41,808 nt of DNA from Planctomycetota bacterium (lineage in GTDB: Bacteria; Planctomycetota; Planctomycetia; Pirellulales; Pirellulaceae), in contig JAJDEH010000329.1 of NCBI GenBank assembly GCA_029259935.1, positions 1 through 41,808 on the forward strand, in the 5' to 3' direction. Under the pieces are notes generated by a model, which made no database searches, was not told the DNA's origin, and worked only from the letters and a program-made list of their open reading frames with translations. Made by a program: the position numbers and the translations under genes. Shown piece after piece: positions 1 through 6,902 of this stretch (the stretch's first letter is position 1; every line of letters starts with the position of its first letter).

Positions 1-328
1 AGTCGTGGTCGTCCCAGGTCGCCATGATGGGGCACGCTTTCAGCAGCTTGGAAAATCCAGTATCGGCTTTCAGTTTCGCGTATTTGGCGCGCATTTCGTC
101 CATGTCGGTTGTGTCGGCGTAGATGTTGTCGCCCAAAAAGATAAATAGATCCGGCCGCTGTTCCACAATCGATTCAAAGATGGGCATCGGGCGATCTTGT
201 TTGGTGCACGAGCCGAACAGCACGCGCGAAACCGTCCGGTCCTGACAGCGAGCCGTATTTTGATTTCCGGCAATCGACGCGAGGCCAAGAAGAAACAGGA
301 ACGCAGAAGTTCTTTGTTTGTGCAGCAT
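1..328 (-). CDS. PhoD-like alkaline phosphatase / metallophosphoesterase (partial, 3' end off the window)
   Basis: The frame opens with ATG at 328 on the minus strand and stays open to base 1, so about 109 N-terminal residues are visible. The start MLHKQRTSAFLFLLGLASIAG looks like a signal peptide. It is followed by VLFGSCTKQDRP, then FLGDNIYADT and ATWDDHD. GSC, GDNIYAD and W-DDHD are characteristic metal-site motifs of the PhoD-like phosphatase family, which hydrolyses phosphodiesters or phosphomonoesters outside the cytoplasm. The start codon lies 9 bases after the stop of the upstream gene (338-1408), so the two are probably co-transcribed. No clear Shine-Dalgarno sequence precedes the ATG. 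The catalytic C-terminal part is outside the window, so substrate cannot be judged. Confidence 0.85.
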   Translation of the reverse strand, partial: MLHKQRTSAFLFLLGLASIAGNQNTARCQDRTVSRVLFGSCTKQDRPMPIFESIVEQRPDLFIFLGDNIYADTTDMDEMRAKYAKLKADTGFSKLLKACPIMATWDDHD

Positions 329-337
329 GATGTTATT

Positions 338-1408
338 TCAATCCGTGGTAGTTTTGTTTTGTTTCCAACGTGTCGTAATTTCGGCCCAGGTGGGCCCCGA
401 CGAGTTGGGGATTTCTTGCAATGCGGCGACGCGCTCAATCACTTGCTCGAACAACGCCACGATCGCTTCCCCCATTTGCCACAGGGCGTGGCGAAAGTTC
501 GCTTTGTCGGCCAGTTCGACCATTTCCGCGTAGCTCAGTCCGCCCGCTCGGCGGCTTAGCTCCGCGTCGCACTTCCAACTGGTGCCGGATTTCGTCAGAG
601 CGTATTGCTTGAGCAGCCGTGAATTGCGAATCTTTTGATAGCGGCGATTCTCTTCCAACACGCGCAATAACAGCTTTTCGTTTTCCGGTGCCCAGGCGTT
701 GGGAAAGTTGGCGGCCAGTATCCCGCGCGGCCGGCTGGCTCGCATGTAGTGCAACTGCACTGGCTCGACGGGGGTCTCGGCGAGATCGGCCAGCAGGTTG
801 GCCCAATCGAGGTGAAGTTCTTGGCGTCCGATTTCGTGAAAGCTAACCAAGTCCTGAATGGGCCGATTAGCCGCCGTGTATTTCCCGTCCAGCAACTCGA
901 GCGTAATGCCGGGCTGGACCGACTTGATCAGACTGTCGCCCACGATGTGCGCCATCCAACCAAATAGATAAGCCAACTTCCGTTCCCCGGGCCCGAACAA
1001 ATCGAGCGCGTCTTGCACGGCCATCGCCGCATAGTCCGGCAGGTGGTCCCAAGGCACGATATGTTCTCGGTCAGCCGGTGGCCAGCCGAACACCAAATGC
1101 GAGCGGCCATAAAACATGCGATGAATGTCGCGTGGCCGATACTGCTTTTGATCGAACTCCAACAGCCAAGGCCGCACCCGTCCGCCCGTCAACGGACTCT
1201 TTTCCAGCGGTGCCGTTCCGTAACCGACGGCTTGCCCCGTATCGACACAAACCGCCTCGGGCATCGTCTGGATGTCGCACCCGAGGTACGAACCGCAGAG
1301 GTAGCTCGCATAGTTTCGATGGATCAGCGGGGCGATGGGCAATTTCTTTTGCTCGGCGGCTTTACCCGCCAAGATCGCATACATCGTATGGCCAATGATT
1401 CCGCTCAT
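338..1408 (-). CDS. Zinc-dependent phospholipase C-like protein
   Basis: This 356-residue protein begins MSGIIGHTMYAILAG and has no signal peptide. The segment LAYLFGWMAHIVGDSLIK near residue 150 resembles the metal-binding helix (H-x3-D) of the zinc-dependent phospholipase C / S1-P1 nuclease fold, and the early histidine in IGHTMYAI fits the N-terminal metal ligand typical of such proteins. Further histidines (SFHEIGRQELHLD) could complete the site. The C-terminal third is helical and charged and is not recognisable. It sits 9 bases upstream of the PhoD-like gene, so the pair may act on phosphate esters or phospholipids; that is inference. The family call rests on short motifs only. Confidence 0.6.
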   Translation of the reverse strand: MSGIIGHTMYAILAGKAAEQKKLPIAPLIHRNYASYLCGSYLGCDIQTMPEAVCVDTGQAVGYGTAPLEKSPLTGGRVRPWLLEFDQKQYRPRDIHRMFYGRSHLVFGWPPADREHIVPWDHLPDYAAMAVQDALDLFGPGERKLAYLFGWMAHIVGDSLIKSVQPGITLELLDGKYTAANRPIQDLVSFHEIGRQELHLDWANLLADLAETPVEPVQLHYMRASRPRGILAANFPNAWAPENEKLLLRVLEENRRYQKIRNSRLLKQYALTKSGTSWKCDAELSRRAGGLSYAEMVELADKANFRHALWQMGEAIVALFEQVIERVAALQEIPNSSGPTWAEITTRWKQNKTTTD

Positions 1409-1452
1409 GGGAACTCAGGGAATAGGTTTATATCTGAATGTCATTAGAAAAG

Positions 1453-1527
1453 ACCTCCCCTAACCCCCGCCTTGGCAAGGAGGGGAATCTGGTTCTCCCC
1501 CTTGCCAAGGGGGAGTTAGAGGGGGTC
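1453..1527. repeat. Composite palindromic repeat, two inverted units
   Basis: Two hairpin-forming units lie head to head, 1453-1486 and 1495-1527. Each is centred on TTGGCAA or TTGCCAA and flanked by C-runs and G-runs that pair. The right-hand unit, extended to 1491-1527, is identical in reverse complement over 37 bases to 33889-33925. A diverged relative lies at 10939-10983. The unit sits 3' of the PIG-L gene and could act as a transcript end or as a REP/MITE-like dispersed element. Confidence 0.8.
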
Positions 1528-1569
1528 GCTCCGGCGCAGTGATTCCACTCCATTGTAGACAGAAATCTT

Positions 1570-2280
1570 CTACACTGCCCGCGTGCGTTTCCACGTGCGA
1601 TGAAAACGAAACGCTTCGGCCGCCGCTACGCCCGCCTGTGCCCCGCGGGTTTGGCATTGCCTGATCATGACCTCTTCCAGCGGCGAAAAGTCCGCGTTGC
1701 CGCCGCGCGCCAATTGGCTTTGATGGCAGCGGATCATCTGCCGCTTGAGATCCACGAAGTCGCTCACGTCGATATAGAATTCGGGTTCAAAGCCGATCAT
1801 CTCGACCGTATCCAGCCAGAACAAAGCGGGCGGCGCGTCGAGCGGAGCGGATTCGGTTTTTTGTCCCGCGGAAGCGCAAAACCACGACGCCGCTTCGGCA
1901 AGTACCGAGGCGGCACGATGGTCGGGATGGTAGTCGTCCGCCGAATGAGCCAGCACCAGCGTGGGCCGGAATCGACGATAAAGCTCGATCAGCCTCTTTC
2001 TCGAATCCGGCGCGTCGAACAGTTCGCCGTCCCCAAATCCACCTTCCAACAATGCTGCTTCTAACAGCTTGGCCGCCGCCGACATTTCCTCGCTACGAAG
2101 TTGAGCCAGATTTTCAATCGGCGGTTCCGGCTGCCCCTTGTCGCCTCGGCAGAGCACACAGATTCCTATTGCCGCGCCATCGGCCTTCGCGCGAGCGAGC
2201 GTCCCAGCGCATAACAACTCGGCGTCGTCAGGATGGGCCACGACAGCCAGTACTCGTTCGTTTTCGAAACTCAATCGCAT
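1570..2280 (-). CDS. PIG-L family N-acetylglucosaminyl deacetylase (BshB1-like)
   Basis: This 236-residue protein carries the PIG-L zinc site: VVAHPDDAE at residues 12-20 and DDYHPDHRAAS near residue 120. The family removes the acetyl group from N-acetylglucosaminyl conjugates, for example in bacillithiol or mycothiol synthesis or in glycan modification, and works in the cytoplasm. A longer frame continues upstream to 2556, but the ATG at 2280 was chosen. The longer form would run through the repetitive end of the neighbouring gene, and the domain begins immediately after MRLSFENERV. The start lies 4 bases after the stop of the AsmA-like gene, which indicates an operon. A bacillithiol role is possible but other PIG-L substrates cannot be excluded. 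Confidence 0.85.
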   Translation of the reverse strand: MRLSFENERVLAVVAHPDDAELLCAGTLARAKADGAAIGICVLCRGDKGQPEPPIENLAQLRSEEMSAAAKLLEAALLEGGFGDGELFDAPDSRKRLIELYRRFRPTLVLAHSADDYHPDHRAASVLAEAASWFCASAGQKTESAPLDAPPALFWLDTVEMIGFEPEFYIDVSDFVDLKRQMIRCHQSQLARGGNADFSPLEEVMIRQCQTRGAQAGVAAAEAFRFHRTWKRTRAV

Positions 2281-2284
2281 CGCT

Positions 2285-3730
2285 TCAAGGCCGATCCAAC
2301 AAACGGCGCAACAGCCCTTTGCGACGAGGCTTGTCTTCGTTCTCGCCTTCGCCGTTCTCGTCTTTGTCGTTCTCGTCTTTGTCGTTCTCGCCTTCGCCGT
2401 CTCCTGCCTTCTCTTGCCGCGAATTTCGCAGTTCGCGCAGCCGGTCCAGCAGTGGAGTCGCGCCTTCACCATTTTCGTCTCGTCGGGAATCCAACAGCTT
2501 GCCCAGCCCACCCACAATCGCTTCGGCAATATCGCGTTTGTCGCCGCCTTCGCCAAGCAGTGGAATGTCGCTGGCCAGATCGGCCAGAAAGCCCCGTCCC
2601 TTGGGCAGGCTCAGTTGCATTTCGTCCAGCGTCCCGGTGAAGTGCACGGCGATCCCATGATCGGAAATGGCGCGGGTCAGCGGATTGTCCAGCAGTTGGT
2701 CGACCGGCAAGTGAACATCGACGTATAAATCCAAGGTCTCATCCAACCCGACCGAGCCGCTGGTGCGGAACACGATGCGGTCGGAAAGTTCGGGCAGGAA
2801 GAACGACAAGCCCTCATGATGCACTCGCCCTTCCCGCATTTGAAACTCAACCTGCGCGCCTTCGGCGATCTGCAGCCGCGACGACGGCAGTTCCTTACCC
2901 AGGATGCTCTCCACCAGGTCAATCAGTTTCAGCAGCAAGGGGCCCTTGAATCCGGTGCTGACGTCGTGAAGCTGCACAATGCCGACCACTTGAGCCTCGG
3001 TTTCCCAGCGTTCCTTTCCCGCCTCGTCCAGTGGCACGCGCAATTCATTCAGTTGCAACGAAACATGTCCTTCGATCTCGGTGGCCTCGGCCAGAATCGG
3101 TGCTACCAATTGCAGGCCTTCATGGCATAGCACGGGCGTAATCCGCTGGTGATCAAAGATCTTGACCGGTTGGACGATCAGGTCACGTCCCTTTTCTCTT
3201 CGCAAGATCTGAACATCCAAGTCGACGCCGTCCAACTGGATGACCGGATCGGCCACCCGCGCGGAACGAACGATTACGGACGCATTGCTGACCAGGGCGG
3301 AAAAGGTGGGGCCGCCGTCCAGCGCGGGTGGCGAGTCTTCGCTCGTCGTGGAATCCGCCGGCTTACTGGGAATCGTGATGTCGATCACTGGATTTTCCAA
3401 CTTCAGCTTTCCCAAGTCGGGCGCCGACCGCCAGATCGCCAGCCAGCTTTGATTCGCTTCCATCCGCGCGAGATCAACCCGCAGACGATCATCGTGCCCC
3501 ACGACTTTGACGTCGTTTAGCTGCAGCGGAGAAAACCAACCAAACGAGGCGCTCTCCGCCGTGACGTGGATTTCGTTGCTTTTCACAACCCAATTGATGA
3601 CCAAATTGCGCAGTGGCGTGACCGCGACGATGGTGGGCAGCAGTGCGATCACGATCAGCAGAATCAGCACAAGGCCGACCCACGTGCGCCGTTTGCGCGG
3701 CAATGTTTTCAGCAGATGCCAGATTCTCAT
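2285..3730 (-). CDS. AsmA-like membrane-anchored protein with acidic repeat tail
   Basis: About 481 residues. A basic N-terminus (KTLPRKRRTW) is followed by one membrane helix (VGLVLILLIVIALLPTIVA). The large body is predicted to be beta-rich and has AsmA/TamB-type features: a helix leading into 'PLRNLVINWVV' and alternating segments such as LKLENPVIDITIPS. AsmA-like proteins span the periplasm and are linked to lipid transport or outer-membrane assembly. The C-terminus is a low-complexity run of Gly, Glu, Asn, Asp and Lys ending in RRKGLLRRLLDRP. A GTG at 3739 is in frame, but AGGGTGG sits 6 bases before the ATG at 3730, so the ATG is preferred. The family assignment is by overall pattern, not by a catalytic motif. 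Confidence 0.65.
   Translation of the reverse strand: MRIWHLLKTLPRKRRTWVGLVLILLIVIALLPTIVAVTPLRNLVINWVVKSNEIHVTAESASFGWFSPLQLNDVKVVGHDDRLRVDLARMEANQSWLAIWRSAPDLGKLKLENPVIDITIPSKPADSTTSEDSPPALDGGPTFSALVSNASVIVRSARVADPVIQLDGVDLDVQILRREKGRDLIVQPVKIFDHQRITPVLCHEGLQLVAPILAEATEIEGHVSLQLNELRVPLDEAGKERWETEAQVVGIVQLHDVSTGFKGPLLLKLIDLVESILGKELPSSRLQIAEGAQVEFQMREGRVHHEGLSFFLPELSDRIVFRTSGSVGLDETLDLYVDVHLPVDQLLDNPLTRAISDHGIAVHFTGTLDEMQLSLPKGRGFLADLASDIPLLGEGGDKRDIAEAIVGGLGKLLDSRRDENGEGATPLLDRLRELRNSRQEKAGDGEGENDKDENDKDENGEGENEDKPRRKGLLRRLLDRP
2336..2402. repeat. 15-bp coding microrepeat
   Basis: Repeats of about 15 bases (GTTCTCGTCTTTGTC and GTTCTCGCCTTCGCC on the plus strand) encode the alternating GEGEN and DKDEN units at the C-terminus of the AsmA-like protein on the minus strand. 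The array keeps the reading frame. Confidence 0.8.
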
Positions 3731-3865
3731 CGACGCCACCCTAAGATCGCGAAAGAAGGTTCAAGAACAATTAATTATAGGCGAGCGGACGACATTGGTC
3801 CGTAGGTCGTTCGCCAAGATGGCCAAATTAATGCCGTGGCGGCTTTGCGCGAAGCTCTCACATCA

Positions 3866-4621
3866 TTAGTCGACGGGAGATGAACTTTCGGCCATGAGCC
3901 TAGCGTAGGTTTTTGTTTCAACCCGAATGTAGTCAAATGCTCGGCCTCGCCGAACGATGTTGTCGGACAGGTCGTGCTCACCGCCCAGCACAAGTACCGC
4001 CAGTCCCCGCGGTGCAAGTGCTGCCGATGGGCCGTACATGGTCAGTTGTCGAAGCTGCCAATCTTCGCGATCTTCGATCTGCTGATTATCAGGTGTCGCG
4101 GCGCCAGGTTTGACCCGCTCTCGAAAACCATTTGCATCTAGCGGTAACACCTCAATGAGTCCGTCTCGAGCGAGTCGGCCGGGCGCTCCGACCTTCAAGA
4201 TTTGCTCACGGTCGCTGTTGGCATCGAGTGAATCAATGACTGCTTCGTACCGATTCATGTCCTCCCATGACAGCCCATCCATGCACACGTGCTGAACGTC
4301 GTGGTTATTCCTCAAAAATTGAATGACGGCCATCTGTTCGGCTTGGGCCTGCTCGACCTCGTCAAGGTGCCGTGCGTATGCTTGCTTAATTTCCTCGTCC
4401 GAAATGTCGGAATATTGGTCGCGCAGATCGGCGGCGAAGGCTTCACGCTCAACGAATTGCAAATCACAAAGGTGGACGACGCAGAGCAGTGGTTCTGGAT
4501 TGTCAGCGCTTGTGGCGGTGATAGACGCGACTTCCGGCAAGGCGGCCAGGCCGAAGTCCTTGGATCCGCAGCCGCCGATGAGAACAAGCAGGGACACAGC
4601 TAGGGAAGCGGCATACTTCAT
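3866..4621 (-). CDS. Predicted lipoprotein of unknown function
   Basis: This 251-residue protein starts at the ATG at 4621, giving MKYAASLAVSLLVLIGGCGSK, a good type II signal peptide with lipobox LIGGC. A longer frame to 4687 would bury this signal, so it was not used. The mature part contains CVVHLCDLQFVEREAF, a charged helical stretch rich in Glu and Gln, HDVQHVCMDGLSWEDMNRY and, near the C-terminus, LAVLVLGGEHDLSDNI. The paired histidine/acidic segments hint at a TraB/ChaN-type haem- or metal-handling fold, but I do not recognise the family with certainty. It is divergent from the zinc-ribbon gene at 4795, with about 170 bases between them. Confidence 0.6.
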   Translation of the reverse strand: MKYAASLAVSLLVLIGGCGSKDFGLAALPEVASITATSADNPEPLLCVVHLCDLQFVEREAFAADLRDQYSDISDEEIKQAYARHLDEVEQAQAEQMAVIQFLRNNHDVQHVCMDGLSWEDMNRYEAVIDSLDANSDREQILKVGAPGRLARDGLIEVLPLDANGFRERVKPGAATPDNQQIEDREDWQLRQLTMYGPSAALAPRGLAVLVLGGEHDLSDNIVRRGRAFDYIRVETKTYARLMAESSSPVD

Positions 4622-4794
4622 TCCGTTCACGCTAGAGGTCAACCGGACGAATAGCAAGCTGAATCTTCCCCGTTCGTTGGGAGTCACTGGGAATAGCTGG
4701 AATAACTGGTCACAATGGGCGAAAGTGGTTTACGAGAATTCTATTCTCCGAAACAGCCTTTCGCTCATCCCTTCAAAAAGAGGCAGAATCAAAC

Positions 4795-5301
4795 ATGGAA
4801 TGCCCACACTGTTTTGTGCGCGTATTTCCAAGCAGTGATGGGACTTGCCCAAATTGTCAGAAAAATGTCAACGATTCGGATGCCGAGAGCGCATTTAGAA
4901 CAACGGTCTTGGTCTCACCCCGGTCCACATTTCCTGACTTTTGTCATTTGTGCAGCATCCCGACAGAGTCGCGATTGAAGATCACCAAATGGAATTCAAC
5001 GACAGTATATAGTGACAGCAATTTTGAAGCGTCGCGAATTTTATTTTTCGTATTCTCGTTGCTGTTTCTGCCGGTAGGCATCTTGTTTCGTCGCGAAGGC
5101 GGTTGGCAACATCTCTATGACAAGACCGTCATCAGCATCCCAACGTGCGACGAGTGTCGAAACAAGGATATGCCGGTCGTCGACTCGATTCCAGAAAAAA
5201 AACAACTGAAGATCATTGTACATAAGCAATTTGCGGATGCTTTCGCGGAATTGCTGGAACAGGGGTGCGATCATTCACGTCCAGGAAATTTGGTAGACTA
5301 A
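4795..5301 (+). CDS. Zinc-ribbon membrane protein of unknown function
   Basis: This 168-residue protein begins MECPHCFVRVFPSSDGTCPNC, an N-terminal zinc ribbon with CxxC...CxxC spacing. A second CHLC pair lies near residue 50 and a CDEC pair near residue 118. One hydrophobic segment (ILFFVFSLLFLPVGILF, around residues 82-98) predicts a single membrane span between the cysteine clusters. The segment looks more AT-rich than its neighbours by eye. AGAGG lies about ten bases before the ATG. It is transcribed in the same direction as the TIR-STAND gene that starts 95 bases downstream, so a functional link is possible but not shown. I do not recognise a family. Confidence 0.65.
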   Translation: MECPHCFVRVFPSSDGTCPNCQKNVNDSDAESAFRTTVLVSPRSTFPDFCHLCSIPTESRLKITKWNSTTVYSDSNFEASRILFFVFSLLFLPVGILFRREGGWQHLYDKTVISIPTCDECRNKDMPVVDSIPEKKQLKIIVHKQFADAFAELLEQGCDHSRPGNLVD

Positions 5302-5309
5302 GATTGCTT

Positions 5310-5338
5310 GTCAGCGATCACCTTACTTTTCCGCTGAC
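5310..5338. other. Inverted repeat between the zinc-ribbon and TIR-STAND genes
   Basis: A 7-base perfect inverted repeat (GTCAGCG at 5310-5316, CGCTGAC at 5332-5338) is separated by 15 bases and lies in the 95-base gap before the TIR-STAND gene. It could be a weak terminator of the upstream gene or an operator; there is no T-tract. Confidence 0.3.
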
Positions 5339-5396
5339 CCCCACTCTTTTCATTCCTCGCTCTCCTTAAGGCGTTGAACGCTGGAGTCCGATTACC

Positions 5397-6875
5397 ATGT
5401 CGAATCTTGGAACTCCGCAGGTCTTCATCAGTCATTCGTCGCAGGATCGGGAATTCGTCGAACAAGAAGTCATTCGGGTCTTGAATGCCCACGGAATTCA
5501 GACCTGGTATTCCAAGGACGATGTGCAGACCGCGACGCCGTTTGGCAAGACCATTGTCGAAGCGCTCAGCCGTTGTGATTGGTTTTTGGTCGTCATGTCG
5601 CCGCGATCGATCGAGTCGGAATGGGTCAAGTCGGAAGTGGATTGGGCGGTTCGCAATCGCTGGGGAAATGTCATTCCCGTACTCATGGAAGAATGCGATC
5701 CGGACTTGCTGCACCTGTTCATGTCGCGCCTGCAATTCGTTGATTTTCGAATCGACCTTCGACAAGCCCGACAGCGCCTGTTGATTCCGTTTGAGATTCC
5801 GCTGAGCCCTGAATTCGCAACTTCCAGTTTCGCGGGGAAGCTGGATGAAACGGCGGGCCCCGTCGAACCGCCCGCGGTGTCGAGGCTAGTAACACCCACG
5901 ACGCCGCCGGAAAAACACCCGGCACCTTTGCTGCGGCCGATTTTTCACTGCGGGGCGGTGGTTCCGCCCGAGTATTTTATTGGGCGAGAAGGCGAGTTGC
6001 AGGAAGCCCAACGGCTCATCCAAAACGGGCACAGCTTTTTGCTCGTCGGCCGGCACCGCGACGGTAAGACCAGCCTTTCAAAAATGCTGATCCACCAAAT
6101 GTTGGGCGATCCGCAAAACCGGGTCTTGCCGATCTACCTCAACGTTCAGATGTGGCCGGACTTGTCCATTGAAGCGTTTTTGGAACACACCATTATCGGC
6201 ATGATCGGCGACATGTCGCGGGACGTTTTTAAACTCAATTTCAAATTCCTGTCGATCGCGTCGGACGATTTGGACGAAGCACCGCCCCGACTGCGCGAGG
6301 ACGAGGACTTTCGTTCTTTCCTGAAAATCTACCAGCATGTGCGAAAAAGGACCTACTCCCGCCAGGGCGAGTCTCCCGATGCGTTTCGAACGGATGAGTT
6401 TCTAGAGATTCATCATGTTCTGATGGAACTGCTGCGTTCCAAAGGCTGGAGTGGCTGCGCCGTGTTCTATGATGAGGCGAATCGGCTGTCCCAAGAGATT
6501 CGTGTCGAGCAGCTCGTGAGTCATGAAGAAGCACTGGCCGTACCCGGCAGAACCAGCGTTTATGCGGCCAGCCCAACCATGGCGGACACCTTTCTGCAAT
6601 TGAAAAAGTCCTTCGTCCGTGAAGTTGCCTTGAAGCCTTTTGGCTTGGACGAAATCTGGCGCCTGTTGGCATGTTATTATTTCAGTGAAGAGTCGAGGAC
6701 CGGCGAAGTGCCCGTGACGGAGGACGCGGCACGGAAGTTGTTAGAATTTTCTCAGGGCAGGCCCTACCTGATACAAATGTTGGCCCAGGAAAGTTTTGAA
6801 CTGGCAAACCAAATGGGAGACGCCGAGGTGACCGGAGACCACATCATCAAGGCCAACGAGACTCTAAAGGAATAG
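5397..6875 (+). CDS. TIR domain-STAND ATPase fusion
   Basis: This 492-residue protein has a TIR domain at about residues 6-135. It shows VFISHSSQD at 9-17, W-YSKDD at 37-42 and SEWVKSEVDWA at 74-84, with Glu80 in the position of the TIR NADase glutamate. A Pro-rich linker follows. A P-loop ATPase of STAND type then begins with FIGREGELQEA (194-204). Its Walker A is GRHRDGKTS at 218-226, its Walker B is CAVFYDE at 354-360, and GRPYLIQMLAQE lies near 454-465. No WD40 or TPR sensor follows, so the protein ends after the ATPase module. TIR-STAND proteins are known in bacterial immunity and signalling. Here the next gene, 27 bases downstream, is a SpoIIE-type phosphatase, which suggests a shared pathway. 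Confidence 0.88.
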   Translation: MSNLGTPQVFISHSSQDREFVEQEVIRVLNAHGIQTWYSKDDVQTATPFGKTIVEALSRCDWFLVVMSPRSIESEWVKSEVDWAVRNRWGNVIPVLMEECDPDLLHLFMSRLQFVDFRIDLRQARQRLLIPFEIPLSPEFATSSFAGKLDETAGPVEPPAVSRLVTPTTPPEKHPAPLLRPIFHCGAVVPPEYFIGREGELQEAQRLIQNGHSFLLVGRHRDGKTSLSKMLIHQMLGDPQNRVLPIYLNVQMWPDLSIEAFLEHTIIGMIGDMSRDVFKLNFKFLSIASDDLDEAPPRLREDEDFRSFLKIYQHVRKRTYSRQGESPDAFRTDEFLEIHHVLMELLRSKGWSGCAVFYDEANRLSQEIRVEQLVSHEEALAVPGRTSVYAASPTMADTFLQLKKSFVREVALKPFGLDEIWRLLACYYFSEESRTGEVPVTEDAARKLLEFSQGRPYLIQMLAQESFELANQMGDAEVTGDHIIKANETLKE

Positions 6876-6902
6876 GATCCATCGCGATTCGGTTGCTTGG
6901 CA

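Noticed and set aside
2281..2556. N-terminal extension of the PIG-L protein
   Set aside because: It would overlap the repetitive end of the AsmA-like gene and adds a low-complexity TTKTRT segment unrelated to the family; the ATG at 2280 fits the domain start.
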